DNA of 64,000 bases from Carettochelys insculpta (Eukaryota > Chordata > Testudines > Carettochelyidae), in the NCBI RefSeq assembly GCF_033958435.1, contig NC_134138.1:6584001-6648000 (forward strand), written 5' to 3'. Every line of letters starts with the position of its first letter. Position 1 is the stretch's first letter. This document shows, piece after piece, positions 39,180 through 51,100 of the stretch. The notes beneath the pieces are model-generated. The model had not been told where the DNA came from. It saw only the letters and a program-made list of their open reading frames with translations, and searched no databases. Both the position numbers and the translations under genes were made by a program.

Positions 39180-42100
39180 TCACATGTCACTAACCAGGGA
39201 CTGGTCTGGGTTAAAGGACCTGAAGTCAGAGAAGGGCTCGAACAGGGGTCCCAGGTGGCGCCTCTCCAGCGTGGCCTGTTGGCGAGAGAGGGAGGCACGT
39301 GTGACACTGGTGAGGAGCAAGACAAAGCTCCCAGCAGCAAGAGGACCAAAGTCAGCTGCAGGCCCCACCCGAGGTCCCTGCAGAGAAAGCACGCCTGGGG
39401 CTCCGGCTCTGACTGTGTGCCCAACACGAGGCTGAAGCACTACGCAGGGTGGATTTGAAGGTGGTTGCAGGTCTGATCCATCACAGACCTGACAACGGGG
39501 GGTTCTGGAGGGTTCCCCTGCAGCTTCCCCCTTGACATCCCCAGCAGAGGCAGGAGCAGGATGTGGCAGACCCTTACTGTCCCCACATTGAATCACAGGG
39601 TTGGCAGAGACCTCAGGAGGTCATTGAGCCTCCTCCCTCCCCCCGAAAGCTGAGTCAACCCCAATGAGATTGTCCCAGCCAGGGTTTTGCCAAGCTGGGA
39701 CTTGACCTCTAGGGATGGAGATTCCACCACCTCTTGAGGTAACACATTCCAGTGCTTCACCTCCCTCCTGTGGAAAGGTTCCCCCCGTCCCCCACACACA
39801 CAATCCCCTACACCTCCCCCTCTAACTTCAGACCATTGCTCCTTGTTCTGCCATCCGGCACCTCTGAGAACAGCCTTTCTCCATCCTCCATAGAGCCCCT
39901 CTTCAGGAAGTGGAAGGCTGCTATCAAACCCCCCCTCAGTCATCTCTTCTGTAGACTAAACCCACATCTCTCAGCTTCTTCTCAAGTCACGTGCTCCAGC
40001 CACCCACTCATTTTTGTGGCCCTCTGCTGGACTCTGATTTGTCCAGCTCGTCTCCATAGTGGGGTGTCCAAAAGGCACCCCAGATGTGGCCTCACCAGTC
40101 CCAAATATATGGGAATAATCACCTCCCTCAATCTGCTCCCACTAATGCACCCCAATATGCCATTGGCCTTCTTGGCTACAAGGGCGCACTGACAACTCAG
40201 ATGCAGCTTCTCATCCACATAATCCCCAGGTCCTTTTCTGCTGCACTGCTGCTTAGCCGGTGGGTCCCCAGCCCATAGCAGGGGTTGGGATTCTTCCATC
40301 CCAAGGGCAGGATTCTGCACTTCTTGTTGAACCGCGTCTGATTTCTTTTGGCCCCATCCTCCAATGTGTCTAGGTCTCCCTGAACTCCCTCCCTGCCCTG
40401 TACCATATCTACCTCTCCCCAGCTTAGCGGTCAGTTGCGGCAGAACTGGCTGTCTGACAACCCCAGCACTCCCTCCCCATCCCAGCGTGTTAGCAGTCAC
40501 AAGGCAGGAAGCAATCAGTGCAATGGATTCCCTGCCTCTGACCCTGCATGCAGGAGAACCCAGACAACCCACCTTGCTCCCACCTCTCCTACCAGCTCAG
40601 GAACCTGTAACCTCCTTCAAATCCACCCTGTGTAGCGCTTCAGCCTCGCGTTGGGCATTTACTCAGAGCCGGAGCCATGCACAGAAGCAAATCATGTGGG
40701 AAACACAGCCTAGGGCGGAGGATCTAGAAGGGTTTCTGGCCACAACTAGGTTAGACTCGGTGCACTGACCAGCCCCCACTCCTGGGCTCTGGAAATCCTC
40801 CCTGATATCTGGGCCAGCCCCCTTGCACCAGGCCCTCTCTCACACTGTTAACAACCCACTTCAATCCATCTCCATTTCTCCAAGAGCCACTCAGGAGCTG
40901 AAGGGCGAGTCAGTTACTGCAGAACATCCCAGTGGGCGTGAGATCTAGAGGAGTTCCCAGGGTGGCCACTTTCACAGGGGGTCAGGCTACAGGGCAGCAG
41001 ATCGTCTCTTCCCGCCCAGTGACTGCAAACCCAGCTGGGAGGAGGCCTGCAGGTGCTGGTCAGTGCTGGGCCCCCAGGCCAGAGCCACACTCAGCACTCT
41101 TGGTCAGATGCCCAACTCGGCTGAAGTCGGCACCTTTGTTTCTGTCGACAATGAGCTTGACCCCCAGCACAAGAATGTGCCTTTTAATGCTCCCCGTTCC
41201 CCCATGCCCACAACAGCTGGTGCCAAGCCACCCCAGAACACTCGGGGGGACCTCACGGCATCGGTCAAGGATGCAGAACCAGCTGGGTGGCAGCCCCCCA
41301 TTAAACCAACCACCAGAGGACAGAAACCCTGGATCTCCGCTGATGGCACAGAAAGTGGCTCTGATCAAACACACATTCTGCCCTGCTTCACCCTGCATCC
41401 TCCCCACGCCCTAGGCAGAGCATGTCCAGCCTTGCCCCTCCACGTGGTGGGACAGCCCCAGCCCCACCAACCACTCACCCGCCTCTCCAACACCTTGTGC
41501 CTGGTGGTGCGGCTCAGGCTGACGCGGCACAGGCTCCTGACGGGGACGGAGGGAGCTGGCGGAGCAGCGGACCCCTGCTGTGCCTTCCAGCCTGCGGGGG
41601 GCAGTGGCCCAGCCCCATCCTGAAAGGGCTCCCTCGTCAGCGAGGCACTCCCCAGGCAAGAGTTGTCTGCAACACATTAATGGCTAGCGCAGCCGATACG
41701 ATGGGGACCCTGAGCAGTTCCCTGTACCACCTGGCTCCTGCACCCAGGACAGGCTGGGCCACTCACCGTTGGAGCCCCAGGAGCCCCCCGACCCCAGCTC
41801 TGCCTGCAGGACTCCAGCCACCCCCAGCTCTAGCGGCTCTGCCTCTCACATGCACAGGGCTCTGGAGCAGCCCATGGTGCATCCCCACCCCACTCAGCTG
41901 GAGGTGCTGCAGCTTCCAGGTGCTGCCCAGCTTACGTGATTTGGGCAGCAGAGAGAAGGCCCATTCAGGGAGCTTGCAGCCGCCCAGCTGCCTGAGGCAG
42001 GGAGGGGAAGGAGAGACCAGTGCTTATGGCACCAGACCAAGACAGGGAAGGCTGGCCTTCAGCCCCCAGCGCTGCCAGGGTCTCCTTTCCGCAAGTCTCA

Positions 42101-45100
42101 ACCTCTCGTGCCTCAGTTTCCCAACCGGACAAAGGGGATAAATGCCTCCCTGCCACACAGGTGCAAGGACAGTTACATTGAGGGGTGGTAAAGTGCTTTG
42201 AAATCTATGGAGAAAACATGCTAGGGAAGAAACTGGCATTTATTATTTCAGGGAACCAGGTCCCTATCCCCCCCCCGGTTCCCCCTGGAAGCCACGTGCA
42301 GGCCCTGGTGGTGGGGGGGGGCTGTCCACGCTCTCCAGGGAGCTAGGGGAGGAGTCTCCTGCAAGGATGCAGTGTTGACTCGACAGGGCAGGTGAACACT
42401 AATGCTCCGAACACGTGGTTCGATTCGCCCCAGCTCCCAGGCAGGCAGAGACAGGGCTCCGCTCTCCTCAGACACAGGGCCCCCAAAGGTGGAGGGGGCG
42501 TGGCTGCAGCTCCCCATCAGGCAGCAATGCCGTCTGCCGGTGCCAGGCTGCTCGGACCCCCTCCATAGTCACCTCCCAGCTCACTCACCCTGCAGGGAGC
42601 TCAGCTCCTCCAGCTTGTTCAGCTCCTCCCGCAAGAGGCCAATTTCGCCCTCCCTGCCGGGGGAAGGAAGCCAGGTCACAAAGGTCCAGCCCAGCTGGAC
42701 TTTCACCCCAGGCCCAGCCTTCCGAGCATGATGCAAGGGGGGTGGTCCTGGCCATGGGAGCACGGCCCCTCCGCACGAGGGCCTCTTGCCCACCTTATCT
42801 TCGTCTACCTGCATCAGTCGGTGAGTGCCAGGAAAGGTGTCCCAGGGCGTGCGTGCACTGGGGGACAGCACATGGCATGAGAGCCACTGAGGCAGGACGT
42901 GCCTCAGACTCGTGCCCGGTCTTCATCCCCTTCTGGCCGTGGTGGACGCTCAGAGGGGACCTTGCACCTTGGGGGCAGACAGACCCTGCTGGGCCAGGGG
43001 GTGCAGGCTGGAGGAGAAAGTGCCAGGCCCCGGAGAAGAAGCTACAGGAGACCTCCCCCTGCTGACCTGGTCACACATGGGAAGACAGGATGTCCCCAGG
43101 TAACCAGGCCCCAAACCACACCTGTGTTCTACACCGGCACCTGAGCTGCCTGGGGAGAGGGACCCAGGGCACCCAGTGAGTGCTGCTGTAACATGCTTCA
43201 TGCAGCCAAGCTTGGGCGCAGCCTCGGCTCACCTTACGTCCAGATGGGAAGCCCCCTGCACAAGGGCTCTCGCAGGGTGAGCTCTGCTGTATCCCACAGG
43301 CTACTTGGCACCAGTGCATCCCTTCCGCCCTCACCTTCCCTCCTTTCTGCTGGCTCACTGCTGCGTAGGGCCAGATCTCCTGCAGCCGGCTCCCATGGCA
43401 GCCTCTGTGGTCCCCAGAGACCGGACAGCAGCAAGCCTCTGCCAGCCCGATTAGCCGGCAGGGCTGGAGACGCTGGGGCACTGCGGCTCAGTCCCACAGA
43501 CTAACGTAGGACTAACATGAACAGCAGCCTGCCTAACGCTGCTCATTTGGGCACCTTACAAGCCTGGATGCTCCCCACAGCAGGGAACTCCTGGCTTCCT
43601 GTCTCAGCTCTGCCACCAAGTAACTGCCCTTTAGGATTGACTAGTACAATTTACAGTTCTAGTCAATATCTTCATCAACAATTTACATGATGGCCCAGAG
43701 AGCGCACTTATCAAGTGTGCCAATGAGACCAAGCTGGGAGGCGGGCAGGGGCTCTGAAGGATGGGATGAAAATTTAAAGTCATCACCTGGACCAACTGGA
43801 GAAATGGTCTGAGCTAAACTGGGTGAAATTCAATAAGGACAAACACAAAGCGCTCCACTTAGGGAGGAACAATCTGATACACATGTACAAAACGGGACAT
43901 GCCCGCCTAGGAAGCAGCATCGTAAAAAGGGATCTAGGGGTCATAGCGGATCACAATCTACATGTGAGTCAACACTGTTGCAAAACAAGCAAACACGATT
44001 CCAGGATGTATTAACAGGCCTGTTGCGAGCAAGACACGAGAAGTCATTCTTCCGCTCATCAGGCCTCAGTTGGAGTAGTGTGTCCATTCTGGGCTCCAGA
44101 TTTCAGAAAGATGGGGAGAAATTGGAGAGAGAGTCCAGAGAAGAGCAACTAAATTGCTTAAAGGTTTAGAAGAATCTGACCTACGAGAGACGATTAAAAA
44201 GAACTGGGTTTGTTTAGTGGGGAAACAGCCGGCTGAGAGGACATGGTAGCAGCTTTCAAGTACCTAAAAAGCGTGTTACAAGGAGGAGGGAGGAAAAACT
44301 CTCCTTGGCCTCTGAGAATAGGACAAGGAGCAATGGGCTTAAATTCTAGCAAGGGGGTTTTAGGTTGGACATTAGGAAAAAGTTCCTAACTGTCAGGGTG
44401 GTCAAACACTGGAATAAATTGCCTAGGGAGGCTGTAGAATCTCCATCATTGAAAATACTTAAGAACAGGTTAGATACACATCTAACAGGGCTGGTCTAGA
44501 TGGTGCTTGGTCCTGCCATGAGGACAGGGGACTGGATTTGATGACCTCTTGAGGTCCCTTCCACGTCTAGTGTTCTATGATTGTGCCCTAAAAACTAATA
44601 TATTTATTAGGTCCTGAGCTTTCATGGGTAAGATCCTCTTCAGCTTATAATGCTACGAGACTGCTTGTTATTTGTGAAACTACAGACTAACACAGCTCCC
44701 CCTTCGGGCTGGTGAAGGGCTAGTCAAGCAGGACTCAAGTTTCACTACACAAACTGGGGCCCAAGAGGAAGTTCCCCACTCCAGGCCCCAGCTCCAAGAT
44801 CAGAGCTGCCAGACCTCAGCCCTGTGCAATGACACTGTGCAGAGATGAGTCCCCCAGGTAGACATGATCCTGACTGGCCATCGTGACAAGTTCATCTGTC
44901 TTATTGGAGTGGTGGGTATTGCTTGGGGTTTTTAGGAGTGTTAGTAAACAGAGGTTCAGTAGGGTATGACTGGGTAAGACACTTTCCATGGTAAGTGAGC
45001 CCACAAACCCACAGAATGTCAGGTTATGCCTGAGCCCTGAATCCCCATCAATCAGCACTGACAACTATACGTTAGAGGTCATCCACAACTTCGTTTACCT

Positions 45101-48100
45101 CAGGTCCACCATCACTGACACCCTGTCGTTGGACACTGAGCGAAATAGGAGGATCGGAAAAGCGGCCACAACTCTGTCCAGACTCAGCAAGAGAGTGTGG
45201 AATAACCACAAGCTGTACACTCACACCAAAATGCAAGTCTACAGAGCCTGCGTCCTCAGCACCCTCCTTTATGGCAGCGAGACTTGGACCCTGTATGCCC
45301 GCCAGCAAAAGAGGCTGAATGTCTTCCACTGGCACTGCCTCAGGCGCATCCTTGGAATATCATGGAAGGACAGAGTGACCAATACCGCCGTCCTCGAGCA
45401 AGCTGGAATCCCAACCATGCACACCCTCCTCAGGCAGCGTCGACTCCGCTGGCTTGGCCACGTCCACAGGATGAATGATGGAAGGATTCCAAAAGACATC
45501 CTGTATGGTGAGCTAGCCTCTGGCAAAAGACCTCCCGGACACCCCCAGTTGCATTACCAAGATGTCTGCAAGAGAGACCTCAGAGAGGTAGACATCAAGC
45601 TGGACGGTTGGGAAGAACTAGCAGACGACCGCAGCAGATGGAGGCAGGGGTTACACAAGGGCCTTCAGAAGGGTGAGATGAGGATCAGACAGCTAGCAGA
45701 GGAGAAGCGAGCGCACAGAAAGCACAATAAGGACTTGCCAGACACCCACCACATCTGCAAGAGATGCAGCAAGGACTGTGACTCTCATGTGGGTCTTTAT
45801 AGTCACAGTAGACGCTGTAAATTAAGTCCTCAATTGAAACTTTAAAGGGTGCGATCCATAGTCTATGCAGACTGAAGGATGCCTACTAGCCTGAGCCCTA
45901 CAAATGGGTAAGGAGGGGCATCCCTAGAACATGTGAGTGACAGAACTTTGTGCGGGTAACAGCCCCCATCTGCCGGTATCCCATCTGCTTCCTCACCTGT
46001 CAGGGGTGGAGGCGATACACCTGCGGGGGTTGTTCTTGAGCTCTGCTTCAGGGCCGCGGGCCCCCGCTGCCCTCTGGGGAGTTGCTGAGAACGCCAGAGG
46101 CAGCTTCCGGCCCCTACCACTCTGAGCACAGTGGCACACGCTCACCAGCAGCCAGTTACCTACAAACACAGGAGCAAAGCTGGATCCAGGGTCAAGTTCA
46201 GAGCAGTGCACAGCTAGGATAGGAGAGGAGCCGAGGGACGGCCCCATAGATTCAGTACGGCACGGCAGGGAGACATCTGTGCACAGCTGCCGGGGGGTGG
46301 CGGGGAGGGAGAGGGTGTCAAGGCACCGGTGGGCTAATTCTGGTGCACTGTGGCTCTGTTTCCAGAACAGGAGGGCTCTGCCCTAACCTGCAGGGGCTGT
46401 GGGAGTTACACCGGGCGGTGGGAGGTGGGTAAGAGATGGCAAACGTAACCCAAGCCAGCAGGTTGGCCGGACTATGCAAGCTTGAAAGTTCAGTGGGAGT
46501 CAAACTGAAGAACACTGGCAGCTGCAGGAGTGGTCCAAGGCCCAGCTCAGAGAACCTGGTGACTCCAGCCTGTTTATGGAGAGTAGTGGGACACACTCCC
46601 CCCTGCACGCCACAGTAGTGTCCCCCACTAGCGACCCCCTCCAGAGGGCCCTCCCAGCGGAGGCTGCGTGGGGTGGGTGGCCTGTGCCAGGTTGGTAGTG
46701 ATTTCGGCCATACAGAAGCCAGCCCAGGTGGGGAGGGGGAGCTGGCTGTGCTCACCAGCCATAATGAGTGCCAGGAGAATGGTAAGCGACTTGAAGCCCA
46801 GGGAGACGGCGTGGTTGAGCTCGGAGAGCGCGTTGGTGATGACCAGCAGCAGGAGCATGGCGCGGGGGAGGCCTGGGGTCTGCAGGAAGCTCATGAGCAG
46901 AGCCAGGAGCAGGAAGTAGCTGGTGTGAAGCACACAGGTGTAGGTGGCGCTGAGACTGATCCCTGCGAGGCAGAGATGGGGAGACAAGGGAGCAGGTACG
47001 TCATCTCGGGGCAGCTCTGCGCTCCAGACTCCTGTGAACTGGAAGGAGACCAGCACAACCTCCCACCGGCAGGGCCACCTCCTCTCAGTGCTCCCCCAAG
47101 ACAGGTGCGAGGGATGCTACGTCCCCAGCCTTGCCCAGTTTCAGGGGGAGGGTCACCATGCAGGTAATTAACAAGGGTAGGTGGCGTCTCTGCTGCAGGG
47201 CCTGCCCACGCAGCAGCTGGCTCAGTCCGTTACGACTCCTGCCAGCGTCTGGGGCCAACTCCTGTCACATCCTCGCCTGGCTGTGACCCTCCCACACCAG
47301 GGTCAGGCCAGGAGATTGGAGAGGTAAGGCTGCTCCCTCAAAAGCCTCACCCACCCTTCCCCCAAGATACCTTGGTAACACCCTTATCCAAGGCCCTCTC
47401 TCCCTGCACAGCAGGCGAGGGCCTGGAAGCTCCATCTTGTGCAGCCCCCGCTGGGGAGGAGAGCGGGAAACCAAGCCTAGGGCTCCAAGCCACAGGGAGG
47501 AGAAGGGGCCTTTGCTGCCATATCCACCAGTCACATCCATCCAGCTGGGCTGGGGGAGGTCAGATGCCCTTCCAAGTCCAGAGCTGCTGCTCGGTAACAC
47601 CCGTCGCCTCCCACCAAGGCCGCAGGAGCAGTGCTTTGCCTGGCACTCGAAGCTTGGACGTAGAGCTCACTGCAGCAGGGCTGCAAGCAGCGCTGGGCAG
47701 TTCCCTGCCCACAAGCTCCAGCCCACAGCCATGGAGCACGGGAGGGCTGGGGCTGCTCAGCTCCTAGCAGCCCTGACGGGCACGTTACCCCTACCCCCAA
47801 GTCACCTGCCCAGCCAATGAACCTCTGGATGTGCAGGAGCCGGCCCTCCACGCTGCTCTGCATGCGATCCACAGCGTAGAGCACCAGCCCCAGGCTCTGG
47901 TTCATCCTGCACAGCTTGTCCATCAGCACGTCATAGTACAGGGTGGTCTGGTTCTGATAGGCCAGGAACAGCGCCAGGCTGGTCTCTGCAGAGATAGGGC
48001 AGAGGAGTCAGAGCCGGGGTCAGACCCCTGCTGGGGCAGCAGTGCAGGGAGAGCCACCGAGAGGGCATAGACCATCCTGGGTGGAGGCAGACACGCTGGA

Positions 48101-51100
48101 GGAAACTGGACCATGGAGGGCTGTGTGAGAGGCAGACGGGGGAGAAGGGATGTTCAGCAGTAAGGCTGGTCCTCAGTAAGCACACTGGGTAAGCTTCAGG
48201 CTTACTGGCTAACAATTCAACACCAGAGACAGATGCTGAGTTTTCTCCCACCCTGGGGGACGCTGCTCTTGCTTTGGTTTTTAGGAAATGGCTTCAGACC
48301 ACCAGCAAAAGCACCACCATCTCCAGCCCAGCCAACCTCTTCTTCCCAGAAGAGATTGTTATCCAAGACCCAACCTCCAGGTGGTTTCTTGCTAAAAGCT
48401 CTCCCCCCAGTAGCCGGCGCAGGGTTTGTAAAAGGAAAGCGTGGCTAGGTGACTTACAGGTCAAACATTTGCAGCTCTACCCGTTTTCCCTTCTTTTTCC
48501 TATCTCGGTTTAAAGGAAGTGTAACAATGGGTTTGTGGTGGGACCAAGCGGGCTGTGTCTGCCCACCAAACCTCAAATCCTGTTTAACACAGGGCCCCGT
48601 TAACACCTTTGCCCTTTGGCCCCATGTATTCCAACAGCCCTGCAAGCTGCCCAGCCAGCAGCAGCCCCAGTACCTATTTTGGAGTAGACCTCCTGGGTGC
48701 GCCTTTGCATCTGGGTGAGATCAGCGAGGATGGCTTGGTGTCCTTGTTGCAGGTCCAGGTCCTGGTCATCTAGGTGGCTGCTCATGTTCTCTGTGGGAGG
48801 GGAGGGACATAGGGGCTGAACTTGGCTCCTGAGAAGCTGTTCCCCATGTTAAGTGTTTTAAGGATTTGCAATCTAGTCACCCGCCAGTGGTAAAAGCCTC
48901 TTGGCCTGGGTGATAGATGCCAAAGAGAAGATAACTTCTGTGCCTTGGTCTTCTCTCAGACATAAGTGCCTCCTTCTGGCCCATACGAGATTGCTACACC
49001 AGCCAAGGGAAGGGGACATCAGCTGGTAGAGGCGGCAGCCGCACCAACTGCTGAAGGCTCTGACTGCCGGACAGTGGTGTTCTGTCCCAGGCCTGGGGGA
49101 CGTCTCTGCTCATCTTCCTTTTACAGCCACGTTGATGGAGCCATCACAAGGTCCAGCAACTGGACTTCCCACCTGAGCTGTGGACTTCAAGGCCTCAGAC
49201 GTTGGGTCTGTTCCTGGCTCCTGGCCCTTGGCTGTAGCTTCCTGGCCAGCTCAGGGAAGGGGTGGAGCCAAGACTGAGTGGGTGGGTCACTTCAGCTGGG
49301 AACAAAGGAGGCAATTCCTTCTCTGGAGCAGAGGAGCCTGTTTCAACCACAGCTGGTGCTGTGGGCCCAGCCTTGAAGCTAATGGACACCATCCTCCCCC
49401 TAGGAGCGCTGGACACTCCAGGTCAACGGCTCCTGAATTTGATCATCCCGAGGCTGTTTTTTGCTCCTGCGTACCGCCGTGATCACACTCACGGGAGTCC
49501 CTTTGCCCATCCCCAGTCCTCTCACAACCGCCTCACCAGCTTCTCCCTCGATGCCCCTCCCTTGCTCTCCCATGTACCCTTTCCCCTAGAGCCACTCTCC
49601 TTTTTCCAGGCTCATGAAGCTCCTTCCCATCAGAGCCTTTGCTGGGCTGGGAATCCCCTCCCATTTAGCAAGCTGCAAAGTCAAGCCTCACCCTCCACCC
49701 TGAGAGCTGATTGCACCCCCTACGCTGGATGCTCCAGGCCGTGTCTCCCACTCCTCACCCATCCTCTTAGTGATGCCCTCAATGAGCTGAGCCACCTGCT
49801 GCTGCCCGCTGGTGATCAAGGCCTTCTCCTGAGCCAGCTGCTCCAGGTTGCTGTGGATGGAGAACTCCACCTGCTCCTGGCTGTCCTGCAGCTTCTCCTG
49901 CTGGAGCAGCAGCTCCTGCTGGCTGGTCACCACCTCGTTCAGGGACTCTGCGGTCAGCACTTTCAGTTCCTCCTGGCCGTCCTGTTGACGAGACGGAGCC
50001 CATCAGCTGGAGGACAGGGTGCAGTGGACAGGCTGCAGACATGCATCCTGAGGGCCGAGAAAGGCTCTACCAGTCCCTACATGCTACGCTTCAAATGGCA
50101 GAGCCTTGCAGGCTGCGATGGGTAACCTCCCCTTCTCCATCAAGGAATGGCAGCTCCATCCTTTGCTCAGGCCTCTTTGGAGTCACCCGCCCAGCCAGCT
50201 GTCACCCACCTTCAGAAGCCTCATGGCCTCCAGCTGGCTCACAGCAGCGGAGACCAGGGTGTTGACCATGTGCTCCGTCCGGCGCTTGAACTGTATCTGG
50301 CGGGTGGAGTAACAGACAGCCCGGGCCCGGTTGCTGACAATGTGGTAGGCGTTCCAGGTGTCCGGGTCCATGTTGGCAGTGCATTCTGCAAGGCTCTGGC
50401 AGGAAAGACAGCCAGGCAGGATTGGGGTCAGTAAAGCCACGGGTGAGGCCCCCCACCCAATACCCTTGATCTGTGTAGAAGAGAAAGCAAGAGGTGACCT
50501 GCTCATGGTGTACCAGTAACTTCACAGGGGCGGAAGGCTTCTATAATCCAGCAGAGAAAGGCAGGCCGAGAACAGAGGGCTGGGAGGGGAAGCCAGATGA
50601 AATCCATTTAGAAAGACGACCCATTTTTAACGGTGAGGGTGATCAACCAGCAGGAACAAGCTGCTAAGGGGTGCGGCGGATCGTCCAGCTCCTGGTGTTT
50701 TCCGCCCCTGACCAGCTGACTTTGGGGAAGAGATGCCTTAGTCACACACAAGCTACTGGCCTCGCTATGGGGCTGGGGTGACGTTTAGGTGCTGTGCCAC
50801 AAAGGAGGCCAGACTAGATGACAGGTGGGTCCCTTCTCGTTTTCACCTAAAACTATAAGAGGGAAGTCATGATACAGCAATGCTCTCCAGCGTCACCACA
50901 AAGTGATTGCTTCTGCAGCGACGGAAACAAGCTGCATGAATTAGCCTCACTGGGAAGACAGACCTATGTTCGCGCAGGGAAAGCAGGACTGTGAGAGATT
51001 CAATTCCCTACCAAGGTCAGTTCTCAAGGGTGGATAAAAGCCAGCCCACAGGCAGCAAGAGAACCAGGAGATTCATGGTTTATTCTTGAGGCAGACACTC

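Noticed and set aside
41422..42141. 239-codon plus-strand frame
   Set aside because: It is antisense to bmb exons 10-12 and the introns between them, is proline-rich, and has no recognised domain.
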